In this document: piece by piece, positions 1-5,915 of the stretch
Layout of the letters: each line of letters opens with the position of its first letter
Numbering within the stretch: position 1 is the first letter of the stretch
From: an uncultured Lachnospiraceae bacterium
Lineage (GTDB): Bacteria; Bacillota; Clostridia; Lachnospirales; Lachnospiraceae
Reading direction: 5' to 3'
Length of the DNA stretch: 7,458 nt
Assembly: GCA_947631075.1 (NCBI GenBank)
Contig: CANRJU010000120.1
Span: 1 to 7,458, forward strand
Translations under genes and position numbers: made by a program
The notes under the pieces: generated by a model
The model's input: only the letters and a program-made list of their open reading frames with translations
Told to the model about the DNA's origin: nothing
Database searches by the model: none

Positions 1-2
1 AA

Positions 3-75
3 TCCTCGATAGCTCAGTCGGTAGAGCGCGCGGCTGTTAACCGCGTTGTCGTAGGTTCGAGTCCTACTCGGGGAG
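3..75 (+). tRNA. tRNA-Asn (anticodon GUU)
   Basis: A full cloverleaf can be drawn. The acceptor strands are 3-9 and 68-74, with one U-G wobble. The D stem is 12-15/24-27, the anticodon stem 29-33/41-45, and the T stem pairs GTAGG with CCTAC around TTCGAGT. The anticodon GTT lies at 36-38, the discriminator base is G75, and no CCA is encoded, so the tail must be added after transcription. Only 7 bases, including a run of six T, separate it from the next tRNA, so the two are probably cut from one precursor that begins outside the window. Confidence 0.97.
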
Positions 76-82
76 CTTTTTT

Positions 83-154
83 GGCTCCATGGTCAAGCGG
101 TTAAGACACCGCCCTTTCACGGCGGTAACAGGGGTTCAAATCCCCTTGGAGTCA
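83..154 (+). tRNA. tRNA-Glu (anticodon UUC)
   Basis: The acceptor strands 83-89 and 147-153 pair, with one G-U, and the discriminator base is A154. The anticodon stem 109-113/121-125 holds loop CTTTCAC with anticodon TTC at 116-118. The T arm is GGGG-TTCAAAT-CCCC. No CCA is encoded. It follows tRNA-Asn by 7 bases and is probably cotranscribed with it. No terminator is evident after it; the 64 bases before tRNA-Cys hold only a promoter-like sequence. Confidence 0.97.
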
Positions 155-179
155 TCTCGAGAGAATCTACCAGTCATCA

Positions 180-207
180 TTGGGCAGTTTGTCACATAGA
201 ATATAAT
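180..207 (+). promoter_or_regulatory. Predicted promoter for tRNA-Cys
   Basis: A perfect TATAAT lies at 202-207, with a weak -35 (TTGGGC, 180-185) 16 bases upstream. The start point would fall around 214, just before the 5' end of the mature tRNA-Cys at 219. This AT-rich stretch stands out from the flanking tRNA sequence. The -35 is poor, so tRNA-Cys may also be served by read-through from the two upstream tRNAs. Confidence 0.5.
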
Positions 208-218
208 ATAGTAAATAT

Positions 219-289
219 GGCGACTTAGCCAAGTGGTAAGGCGTGGGACTGCAACTCCCTGATCACCAGTTCAAATCTGGTAGTCGCCT
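219..289 (+). tRNA. tRNA-Cys (anticodon GCA)
   Basis: The acceptor strands GGCGACT (219-225) and AGTCGCC (282-288) pair fully. The discriminator is T289, the U73 identity base expected for cysteine tRNAs. The anticodon GCA is at 251-253 within loop CTGCAAC. The T arm is ACCAG-TTCAAAT-CTGGT. No CCA is encoded. An intrinsic terminator begins two bases after the gene. Confidence 0.97.
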
Positions 290-290
290 T

Positions 291-326
291 AAAAATCCTG
301 TATGAAATTCATACAGGATTTTTTTT
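291..326. terminator. Bidirectional intrinsic terminator between tRNA-Cys and the merR-like gene
   Basis: A long inverted repeat (AATCCTGTATGA against TCATACAGGATT, centred near 307) is followed by eight T on the plus strand and preceded by five A, which read as T on the minus strand. It can therefore end both the tRNA-Cys transcript and the converging merR-like transcript. The last codons and TGA stop (309-311) of the minus-strand gene lie inside the stem. Confidence 0.88.
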
Positions 327-953
327 GGCGTGCCGTCTTTTCCGGCGCGATTTGGATTCGTTGATTTCTGCCGCTGCCGCCTCATAGCGGGCCTTCTGGA
401 AATTCCGGATCGTCTCGTCCAGTTGCCGGTAGCGTTTTTCGTCGGCCTCCTCTTTTTCCCGGAAAAGGAAGTCCAGCTCCTTGTTGACGTGCTCGGATAC
501 ATGTCCAGCGATGTCCGACGTGAGTTCCTGGGAATTGTCGCGGATCGCGTCAGACACGATGCGGCCGAGGATCCGCTTGAACTGCTGCATTTTGTCGTCC
601 TCTTTCACCGGAGTCACCTCAGCTTGTCCCTCTGCGGGGGCGTCGGGAACTCGTATCATATTGCGATCGGCCGGATAGGGTATGACCAGTCCGTGAACGG
701 CGGGCGGGGAGGACGTTTCCGATGTCTGGTTCAACGGGCTGCACCGGTCATGGATTTCTTTTAGGGTCAGGCCCTCCTCTTTCCACTGAATGATCTGGCG
801 CAGGAGGTTCATCTCTTTTTCACCGTAAAGTCTATGTCCCATTTTATTTCGGGGGATATAAAGATCCAGTTCTTCCTCCCAGTAGCGAAGCACATGGGCT
901 TCTACATGAAGCTCTTTTGCTGCGTCTGAAATTGTGTAATGCTGCTTGTCCAT
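309..953 (-). CDS. MerR-type helix-turn-helix protein with a long helical C-terminal half
   Basis: The protein has 214 residues. Residues 5-70 match the MerR DNA-binding fold: YTISDAAKELHV (helix-turn-helix), VLRYWEEEL, the wing around GHRLYGEKEM, and a following helix with GLTLKEIH. Residues 72-118 are polar and proline-rich, probably a flexible linker. Residues 120-200 are charged with few helix breakers, so a coiled coil or helical bundle is likely. The C-terminus is strongly basic (KSRRKRRHAKK). No cysteine pattern or effector-binding fold typical of metal- or drug-sensing MerR proteins is seen. The layout recalls RacA-like chromosome-organising proteins and phage/plasmid MerR proteins of the DUF3967 type, but that is resemblance only. 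The ATG is preceded by AAGGAGG 8 bases upstream (962-968). It is transcribed alone from its own promoter downstream of the dnaB terminator. Target unknown. Confidence 0.85.
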   Translation of the reverse strand: MDKQHYTISDAAKELHVEAHVLRYWEEELDLYIPRNKMGHRLYGEKEMNLLRQIIQWKEEGLTLKEIHDRCSPLNQTSETSSPPAVHGLVIPYPADRNMIRVPDAPAEGQAEVTPVKEDDKMQQFKRILGRIVSDAIRDNSQELTSDIAGHVSEHVNKELDFLFREKEEADEKRYRQLDETIRNFQKARYEAAAAEINESKSRRKRRHAKKNPV

Positions 954-1024
954 TCACATTACCTCCTTATGTTTTTTCACTATACAGCCTTTCGGCAAAA
1001 ATGCGGGCTCTGCCCTTTGCGGAT

Positions 1025-1033
1025 ATTATAACA
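1025..1033 (-). promoter_or_regulatory. Extended -10 promoter for the merR-like gene
   Basis: On the minus strand this reads TGTTATAAT, a perfect extended -10 (TGnTATAAT). No good -35 is seen 16-18 bases upstream, which extended -10 promoters tolerate. It lies between the dnaB terminator (1107-1140) and the merR-like start (953), leaving a leader of roughly 65 bases. Confidence 0.6.
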
Positions 1034-1106
1034 TGAGAAAAATGACGAATTATGGGATATGTCAGAAAAAGGGAAAAAACGTATGACATAAAGAGAGAAA
1101 AAGGGA

Positions 1107-1140
1107 CAAAAAGCGCCAGAACCCCGTGGGGCTTGGCGCT
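1107..1140 (-). terminator. Intrinsic terminator of the gdpP-rplI-dnaB operon
   Basis: Read on the minus strand, AGCGCCA (from 1140) pairs with TGGCGCT (ending at 1112). An inner CCC/GGG pairing closes a small loop. The stem runs straight into TTTTT, and a second T-run follows after TGTCCC. It lies 72 bases past the dnaB stop. Confidence 0.85.
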
Positions 1141-1211
1141 GTAAAACAGCTATTTCTTGATGTGCTCCCAATATCGGGAGAATAGGTGGCTGTTCTCCGG
1201 CGATAAAACGG

Positions 1212-2561
1212 CTAATTTTTGATGTGTTCCAGATTGGCGAATTTGGTGTACTGGGCCAGCCACTTCAGCTCGACTGTGCAGGTAGGGCCGTTTCGCTGCT
1301 TGCCGATAATGACCTCCGTCACGCCCTTTTTGGTGGACGTGTCTTTCTTGTAGTACTCGTCCCGGTACAAAAACATCACGACGTCCGCGTCCTGCTCTAT
1401 GGCCCCCGACTCGCGCAGATCGGACAAAATCGGGCGCTTGTCCTCCCGCTTCTCCACCTCTCGGCTCAGCTGGGAGAGAGCGACGACCGGACATTCCATC
1501 TCTCTGGCGAGTGCTTTTAAAGAACGGGAAATATCTGAAATCTCCTGCTGTCTGGAAATATTTTTGTTACTGCTCCCCCCAGACATGAGCTGTAAATAGT
1601 CGATAATGATCAGCTCAAGGCCCCGCTCCATTTTCAGCTTCCGGCACTTGCTCCGGAGCTCGTTGACCGTAATGCCCGGTGTGTCGTCAATGACAAGACT
1701 GGACTCACCGAGAATAATCGAGCTCTCCGTAATCTTCGCCCACTCGTCGTCCTCCAGAGTTCCCGTCCGGATGCGCTGGGAATCCACCTTTGAATTCATG
1801 GAAATAAGACGCTTCGCCAGCTGAATCCGTGACATCTCCAGACTGAAAATCGCCGTGGGCACATGATTTACCATAGCGGCATACTCGGCAATGTTCAGCG
1901 CGAACGCCGTCTTTCCCATAGAGGGACGGGCGGCTATCAATATCAGATCCGATGGCTGCAGCCCGGCCGTGCGGTAATCTAAGTCCCGAAATCCGGTAGA
2001 CAGGCCCGTGACAGCGCCGGTGCTCATCGCCGCGCTCTGGATATTCTCCAGCGTCTCCAGCGCGACCTCGTTGATCGGGATAAAATCCTCCGACGCCGTG
2101 CGGCTGTTCACAAGCTGGAACACCTCCCGCTCCGTCGTCTCCATCAGCTCGTTCACATTCGCGGTGTCCTTGTACCCCTGATTCGCGATGTCCTCCGTCG
2201 TGTGGATGAGACGGCGCAGCAGCGCCTTCTCCGACACGATATCCGCGTAATATTTCACATTGGCGGAGGTGGGCACCGAGGATATGATATTGCTGATGAA
2301 CTCCACGCTGACCACTTCCTCCGGCACCCCGCGCTCGCGGAGCTTCTCCGTCAGCGTCACCAGATCCACCGCGCTGCCCTGGCGATACATATCCGCTATG
2401 GCCGCATAGAGCGCCCGGAAACGGGTATTGTAGAAATCGTCCTCATTCAGTTTTTCCGAAGCCAGAACAATGGCGTCCTGGTCCATCAGCATGGAGCCGA
2501 TGACCGCCTGCTCCGCCTCCTGGTTGTTGGGCATGGTTCTCATGACCGCTGTTTCATCCAT
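1212..2561 (-). CDS. dnaB: Replicative DNA helicase DnaB
   Basis: The protein has 449 residues, the usual length, with no intein. It is the hexameric ring helicase that unwinds DNA at the replication fork. The N-terminal helical domain (about 8-115) opens with NQEAEQAVIGSML. A linker leads to the RecA-like C-terminal domain (about 180-445). Walker A is ARPSMGKT (211-218, Lys217) and the catalytic glutamate is E242 in FSLEMS. Walker B is IIIDYLQLMS (Asp321), the sensor glutamine is Q364, and KQRNGP (421-426) carries the arginine-finger region. The residue after NGPT is Cys, where Gly is common. The ATG lies 3 bases after the rplI stop, and the likely ribosome site (AAAGGG) is inside the last codons of rplI, so translation is probably coupled. 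ATG codons at residues 7 and 10 are possible alternative starts. In the B. subtilis naming scheme this gene is dnaC. Confidence 0.98.
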   Translation of the reverse strand: MDETAVMRTMPNNQEAEQAVIGSMLMDQDAIVLASEKLNEDDFYNTRFRALYAAIADMYRQGSAVDLVTLTEKLRERGVPEEVVSVEFISNIISSVPTSANVKYYADIVSEKALLRRLIHTTEDIANQGYKDTANVNELMETTEREVFQLVNSRTASEDFIPINEVALETLENIQSAAMSTGAVTGLSTGFRDLDYRTAGLQPSDLILIAARPSMGKTAFALNIAEYAAMVNHVPTAIFSLEMSRIQLAKRLISMNSKVDSQRIRTGTLEDDEWAKITESSIILGESSLVIDDTPGITVNELRSKCRKLKMERGLELIIIDYLQLMSGGSSNKNISRQQEISDISRSLKALAREMECPVVALSQLSREVEKREDKRPILSDLRESGAIEQDADVVMFLYRDEYYKKDTSTKKGVTEVIIGKQRNGPTCTVELKWLAQYTKFANLEHIKN

Positions 2562-2564
2562 GGA

Positions 2565-3011
2565 TTATATCCCTTTCACAATAACCTTCAGCTCTGCCGT
2601 CACTTTCGGGTGAAGGCGGATGGGCACCATATAGGTCCCGATATTCTTGATAGGTTCTTTTAACTGCATCTTTTTTTTGTCTAAATCGTAATTTAACTGT
2701 TCTTTGGCTGCCGCCGCGATCTCCTTGGTAGAGACGGAGCCGAACGCTCTCCCGTCCTTCCCCGCCTTGATGGAGACCTGTATGGACTTGTCGGCAATCT
2801 CAGCCGCGAACGCCTTTGCCGCCTCCAGATTTTCCGCGGCAATTTTTTCATTGTTCTTCTGCTTGAGCTTCAGATCGTTGAGGTTTTTGGAAGTGGCCTC
2901 TACGCCGAGATTTTTCTTGAAGATAAAGTTTCTCGCGTAGCCGTCGCTCACGTTGACAATCTCGTCCTTTTTTCCTAAGGATTTAACATCCTGAAGTAAT
3001 ATAATCTTCAT
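2565..3011 (-). CDS. rplI: 50S ribosomal protein bL9
   Basis: The protein has 148 residues, the standard length. The N-terminal rRNA-binding domain (1-50) carries the L9 signature: MKIILLQDVKSLGKK, then VSDGYARNF and the basic stretch FKKNLGVEAT. A long connecting helix (about 42-75) rich in Lys, Glu and Ala leads to the C-terminal domain (about 78-148), which contains the conserved GKDGRAFGSVST loop and ends in a short strand-rich tail. bL9 binds 23S rRNA near the L1 stalk and supports translation fidelity. The ATG overlaps the gdpP stop by one base (TAATG), with AGAAGGTGA just upstream inside gdpP, so the two are translationally coupled. The middle position between gdpP and dnaB is a common Firmicute arrangement. 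Confidence 0.98.
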   Translation of the reverse strand: MKIILLQDVKSLGKKDEIVNVSDGYARNFIFKKNLGVEATSKNLNDLKLKQKNNEKIAAENLEAAKAFAAEIADKSIQVSIKAGKDGRAFGSVSTKEIAAAAKEQLNYDLDKKKMQLKEPIKNIGTYMVPIRLHPKVTAELKVIVKGI

Positions 3012-5065
3012 TATATGTCACCTTCTTCTTTCATTTTTGTTAAAACATCTTTTAACCTTCCGGCGGCCTGCTCCAGCGTGCAGTTGCTCAGCTGGGCGCC
3101 GGCGCTGGATATATGTCCGCCTCCGCCCAGCTTTTCCATGACGATCTGCACATTCAGCTCGTCGATGGAGCGGGCGCTTATATATATCTTGCCATTGTAG
3201 GAGGTCAGTACAAAGGTAGCCTGGATGCCGTCGATATCCAGGAGGTCGTCGGCAATCTTGGCGCCTACAATGGTAGGAGATACGCAGTTGTCCGCATTAC
3301 ACGGGGCAATGGCGTAGAAGTCCAGAAAGATCTCCATATTCTGGATTGCCTCGGCCCGCACTTTAAATTCGGAGATATCGGAGCGGAACATCTTGCGGAT
3401 CCGCTGGATATCCGCGCCGGAGCGGCGGAGATAAGCTACTGCCTCAAACGTGCGGACGCCCGGCTTATTCATAAAATTGTTCGTGTCTACCATGATGCCG
3501 GAGTACATGGCGTCCGCCTCGACCGGCCGCAAGTGGATTTCCTCGCCGGCATACTGTAAGATTTCAGCCACCATCTCGCAGGCCGAGGAGGCGAAGGGCT
3601 CGATGTAGGAAAGAGCCGGATTTTCAAAGGATTCGCCGGTCTGCCTGTGATGGTCGATGACCACCAGGGTGGATACCATTTTGAGAAGCTGGGGCGCGTC
3701 CGTATAGGATGGCCGGTTGACGTCCACGACAATGAGCAGGACCCGGATGCCGTTTCCGATAAATTCTTCCGCTTCCTCGCCGGTGATAAACAGATCCTCC
3801 GGATAGTCCCGGTTGTCCTGGAATAACTGCAGGAGGGGCGCCAGAGAGGATGTGACTTCGTTTACCACAATGCGCGTGGGCTTTCCGGCGGACTGGGCGA
3901 TGCGGTAAATGCCGATGGCGCTGCCGATGGCGTCTACATCCGGCAGGCTGTGGCCCATGATCACCACCTTGTCGGCGGCCTCGATGGACTCACGCAGCGC
4001 ATGGGCTTTTACGCGGGCTTTCACGCGGGTGTTTTTCTCCTGCTGAATGCTTTTCCCGCCGTAATATAATATGTTGTCTTTGGTCTTGATGACGACCTGG
4101 TCGCCACCTCTCGCCAGAGCCAGATCGATAGCGCCGCGGGCGTATTCCTGCCGCTTGCGGAATGTGTCGGCCTGAATGCCGATGCCCATGCTGATCGTCA
4201 CGGTGTTGTCCTCGCCGGCGTTGATGGAGCGAACTTCGTCCAGAATGGAAAATCTGTCCGCCTGGAGCTTAGCCAGGTACTTGTGCTGGAACAGCACGAT
4301 GTACTTGTCCTTTTCCAGCTTGCGGGTGATGGCGTCGATCCGCAACATATACTTGTTGATCTTTCGGTCGATCAGCGCTATTAGCAGGGCGCGGCGCACG
4401 TCGTCCACTTTGGCCAGGGACTCCTCGTAGTTGTCGATATAGAGAAGGGCGATATCCAGCCGCTGGTCGTTGTTTTCACGGATATAATGGACAATCTCCG
4501 TCTCATCAAAGACATACAGGGCAAACAGCGCGCTCCCGATGCCGAGCTTTTTGGCGCTGTTCTGGACTTTCTGCGGAGAATGGCTGATGTCCATGCGCTG
4601 GAGTATGACTTTGTAAAAAGTATCGTTGTCGTTAAAATGAATCTCGGTGTTTTTCTCCGTGTCTTTCGGCATCTGCTCCGGGGAGACTACGGGAATCACA
4701 TCTATGATGTGCTGCTTTTTGCGGCTGTCCGGCATGAAAACGCTCTCAAAGCGCTTGTTGCCCCAGATATACTGTCCCTCCGGCCCCAGTATGGCAAAGG
4801 GGATGTCTAGCTCGGCCGCGATCTTGCTGACGTTGTAGTGAAGCTGCATGGAGTAGTTCACCAGATTGTGCAGCAGGAGGTTGTCCACTATGTGGTAGAG
4901 GACGGCCGCAACAATAAAATAAACCGCCAGATACAGGGAGACAATGGCTCCGGTCCGGATATTTATCACATAAATGTGTATATTCATAAGGATGAGAAGA
5001 ACTCCCAGGATCAGCGGCCACCGCAGATACGCTCGGAGAGTTCCTCTGGGGGTTTTTTCAGACAA
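3011..5065 (-). CDS. gdpP: Cyclic-di-AMP phosphodiesterase GdpP (PAS, degenerate GGDEF, DHH-DHHA1)
   Basis: This membrane enzyme hydrolyses c-di-AMP to pApA. Numbering is from a TTG start (684 residues). Two membrane helices lie at about 17-35 and 40-60. A PAS-like domain (about 82-155) contains IPFAILGPEGQYIWGNKRFE, and a degenerate GGDEF domain spans about 200-335. The GGDEF signature is absent, replaced near LEKDKYIVLF, as is normal for the family. The DHH domain has metal ligands in MGHSLPDVD (H372, D376, D378), D448 in VVDVNRP, DHH at 471-473 and D527 in VDTNNF. The DHHA1 domain carries GGGGH at 647-651. The frame opens at GTG (5072-5074), but AAGGAG abuts that codon with no spacer. The TTG at 5063-5065 sits 8 bases after AAGGAGG and is the better start. 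It is the first gene of an operon with rplI and dnaB. Confidence 0.95.
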   Translation of the reverse strand: MSEKTPRGTLRAYLRWPLILGVLLILMNIHIYVINIRTGAIVSLYLAVYFIVAAVLYHIVDNLLLHNLVNYSMQLHYNVSKIAAELDIPFAILGPEGQYIWGNKRFESVFMPDSRKKQHIIDVIPVVSPEQMPKDTEKNTEIHFNDNDTFYKVILQRMDISHSPQKVQNSAKKLGIGSALFALYVFDETEIVHYIRENNDQRLDIALLYIDNYEESLAKVDDVRRALLIALIDRKINKYMLRIDAITRKLEKDKYIVLFQHKYLAKLQADRFSILDEVRSINAGEDNTVTISMGIGIQADTFRKRQEYARGAIDLALARGGDQVVIKTKDNILYYGGKSIQQEKNTRVKARVKAHALRESIEAADKVVIMGHSLPDVDAIGSAIGIYRIAQSAGKPTRIVVNEVTSSLAPLLQLFQDNRDYPEDLFITGEEAEEFIGNGIRVLLIVVDVNRPSYTDAPQLLKMVSTLVVIDHHRQTGESFENPALSYIEPFASSACEMVAEILQYAGEEIHLRPVEADAMYSGIMVDTNNFMNKPGVRTFEAVAYLRRSGADIQRIRKMFRSDISEFKVRAEAIQNMEIFLDFYAIAPCNADNCVSPTIVGAKIADDLLDIDGIQATFVLTSYNGKIYISARSIDELNVQIVMEKLGGGGHISSAGAQLSNCTLEQAAGRLKDVLTKMKEEGDI

Positions 5066-5159
5066 GCTGAACACCTCCTTGTTTTATTCTGCCATCTCGA
5101 CTGTCGTCTCGCTGGAGATATTCGTCAAATGCCTCCCTGACGCAAGCGTCGCTCGGCAT
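5058..5159 (-). other. Possible 33-codon upstream reading frame in the gdpP leader
   Basis: An ATG at 5157-5159 opens a 33-codon frame beginning MPSDACVREAFDEYLQ. It ends at TGA 5058-5060, a few bases inside gdpP in another frame. The predicted transcription start (about 5163) would leave almost no leader. A GAGG lies at 5164-5167, at or just upstream of the predicted start, so a ribosome site may not even be in the RNA. It could be translated as a leaderless frame and affect gdpP initiation, or be chance. No family is recognised. Confidence 0.25.
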
Positions 5160-5160
5160 T
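5124..5160 (-). promoter_or_regulatory. Hairpin in the 5' leader of the gdpP operon
   Basis: On the minus strand AAATGCC (5160-5154) pairs with GGCATTT (5132-5126), and the enclosed bases hold GACG-CTTG-CGTC as an inner hairpin. It sits within the first ~40 bases of the predicted transcript. It is not followed by a T-run, so it is not a terminator. It may stabilise the 5' end or bind a regulator. The structure is seen in the sequence; the role is unknown. Confidence 0.45.
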
Positions 5161-5169
5161 TTCCTCATT

Positions 5170-5198
5170 ATTATACCACGTTTATACGGTAATGACAA
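5170..5198 (-). promoter_or_regulatory. Promoter of the gdpP-rplI-dnaB operon
   Basis: On the minus strand TTGTCA (5198-5193), a 17-base spacer and TATAAT (5175-5170), with a TGG extension just before the -10, give a near-consensus housekeeping promoter. The start is expected near 5163. That leaves a leader of about 95 bases before the gdpP start. Confidence 0.85.
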
Positions 5199-5210
5199 AT
5201 ACAAAAAACA

Positions 5211-5239
5211 TTGCGGAATGGCGTATTATTTGATATGCT
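5211..5239 (+). promoter_or_regulatory. Predicted promoter of the DUF951 gene
   Basis: TTGCGG (5211-5216), a 17-base spacer and TATGCT (5234-5239) with a TGA extension form a moderate promoter. It lies back to back with the gdpP promoter, the two -35 boxes being 12 bases apart. The transcript would start near 5246, almost directly on the ribosome binding site GAGGAGGAG. Confidence 0.55.
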
Positions 5240-5262
5240 GTTGGGCAGAGGAGGAGCTGCGT

Positions 5263-5436
5263 ATGGATTTTGATGTAGGCCAGGTCATAAAGATGAAAAA
5301 GAATCATCCCTGCGGTGAGAACCGGTGGGAGATTCTGCGGACCGGCATGGACTTTCGGCTGAGGTGTCTCGGATGCGGACGCCAGGTCATGGTGCCGAGG
5401 AAAACGGTCGAAAAGGGCTTCCGGGGATTTTGTTGA
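5263..5436 (+). CDS. DUF951 family small protein
   Basis: The protein has 57 residues. It matches the DUF951 pattern: an opening MDFDVGQVIKMKKNHPCG, then FRLRCLGCGRQVMVPR. The cysteines C17 (HPCG), C35 and C38 (CLGC), possibly with H15, could bind zinc. The basic residues and compact barrel-like pattern would fit nucleic acid binding, but no function is established for the family. The frame stays open upstream to another ATG at 5218. The ATG at 5263 is chosen because it follows GAGGAGGAG (5249-5257) and matches the family's N-terminus. It sits just upstream of rpsF, a linkage often seen in clostridia. No GC-rich terminator follows it, so some read-through into rpsF is possible. Confidence 0.88.
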   Translation: MDFDVGQVIKMKKNHPCGENRWEILRTGMDFRLRCLGCGRQVMVPRKTVEKGFRGFC

Positions 5437-5493
5437 AAAAAATTTTTTTTAAAAATGGTGAAAAAAATTGTCGTGAAAAAATTCGTTGAAAAA
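5435..5493 (+). promoter_or_regulatory. A-tract region upstream of the rpsF promoter (candidate UP element)
   Basis: Five A-tracts of 5-8 bases start near 5435, 5451, 5461, 5475 and 5489, several in the context TGAAAAA. They end 5 bases before the -35 box. Such sequence typically bends DNA and contacts the RNA polymerase alpha subunits, raising output of ribosomal promoters. The spacing is 11-15 bases, not exactly helical. Confidence 0.5.
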
Positions 5494-5497
5494 TTTC

Positions 5498-5526
5498 TTG
5501 CCATGAGCATTTTTTTGTGGTATAAT
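5498..5526 (+). promoter_or_regulatory. Promoter of the rpsF-ssb-rpsR operon
   Basis: TTGCCA (5498-5503), a 17-base spacer and a perfect TATAAT (5521-5526) with a TGG extension make a strong promoter. Transcription should start near 5533, giving a leader of about 75 bases. I did not find a convincing bS6:bS18 binding hairpin in that leader, although such autoregulation is known in other bacteria. Confidence 0.88.
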
Positions 5527-5609
5527 TTGCTTCTGTGATGTAAAATCATTTTCCTTGTTCTTCCACATGAGAGGGGAGAGCCAGAGACCAAAAGGAGGTG
5601 CAGGCAACT

Positions 5610-5897
5610 ATGAATAAGTATGAATTAGCTTTAGTTGTTAGTGCAAAAGTTGAGGACGAAGTAAGAAATGCCACCGTCGAGAGAGCCAAGGAATACATTA
5701 CGACTCTGGGCGGTACCATTACGAACGTCGATGAATGGGGCAAGAAAAAGCTTGCTTATGAGATTCAGAAGATGGGTGAAGGCTTTTATTACTTTATTCA
5801 GTTCGATTCCGAGTCAGATACGCCGGGCGAATTGGAACAGAGACTTCGCATTATGGACAACGTGCTCAGATACTTATGCGTGAAACAGGGAGCATAA
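5610..5897 (+). CDS. rpsF: 30S ribosomal protein bS6
   Basis: The protein has 95 residues, the usual length. It starts MNKYELALVV and carries the bS6 core WGKKKLAYEIQK (43-54), then EGFYYFIQF and the C-terminal IMDNVLRYLCVKQ (81-93). It forms the beta-alpha-beta ferredoxin-like fold that pairs with bS18 on the small-subunit platform. A GTG in frame at 5598 overlaps the ribosome binding site AAAGGAGGTG and is rejected; the ATG at 5610 lies 11 bases after AAGGAGG. It is the first gene of rpsF-ssb-rpsR, and its stop is 18 bases before ssb. Confidence 0.98.
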   Translation: MNKYELALVVSAKVEDEVRNATVERAKEYITTLGGTITNVDEWGKKKLAYEIQKMGEGFYYFIQFDSESDTPGELEQRLRIMDNVLRYLCVKQGA

Positions 5898-5915
5898 GAT
5901 AAGGAGGAGTCTTCC

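Noticed and set aside
155..162. Palindrome TCTCGAGA after tRNA-Glu as a terminator or operator
   Set aside because: It is only 8 bases, with no loop and no T-run; this is easily chance.
330..764. Plus-strand 144-codon frame antisense to the merR-like gene
   Set aside because: It is the complement of a well-supported coding region with a good ribosome site. It has no recognisable domain and no start signal.
1150..1494. Minus-strand open frame of 114 codons overlapping the dnaB 3' end
   Set aside because: It lies in another frame of dnaB, has no ribosome site, and has the Arg/Gly-rich composition of an out-of-frame reading. Only its tail is of interest, as a possible duplicate of the dnaB end.
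2202..2663. Plus-strand 153-codon frame antisense to dnaB and rplI
   Set aside because: It is antisense to two conserved genes, is rich in His, Arg and Gly, and matches no known family.
5218..5262. Longer N-terminus for the DUF951 protein from an upstream ATG
   Set aside because: The extension would cover the predicted promoter and the GAGGAGGAG ribosome site, and it does not resemble the family's N-terminus.
5441..5455. T-run and A-run after DUF951 as an intrinsic terminator
   Set aside because: It is purely A/T with no GC stem, and is better explained as part of the A-tract region upstream of the rpsF promoter.
5598..5609. GTG start for rpsF four codons upstream
   Set aside because: The GTG is part of the ribosome binding site itself; bS6 proteins begin at the MNKYE position.
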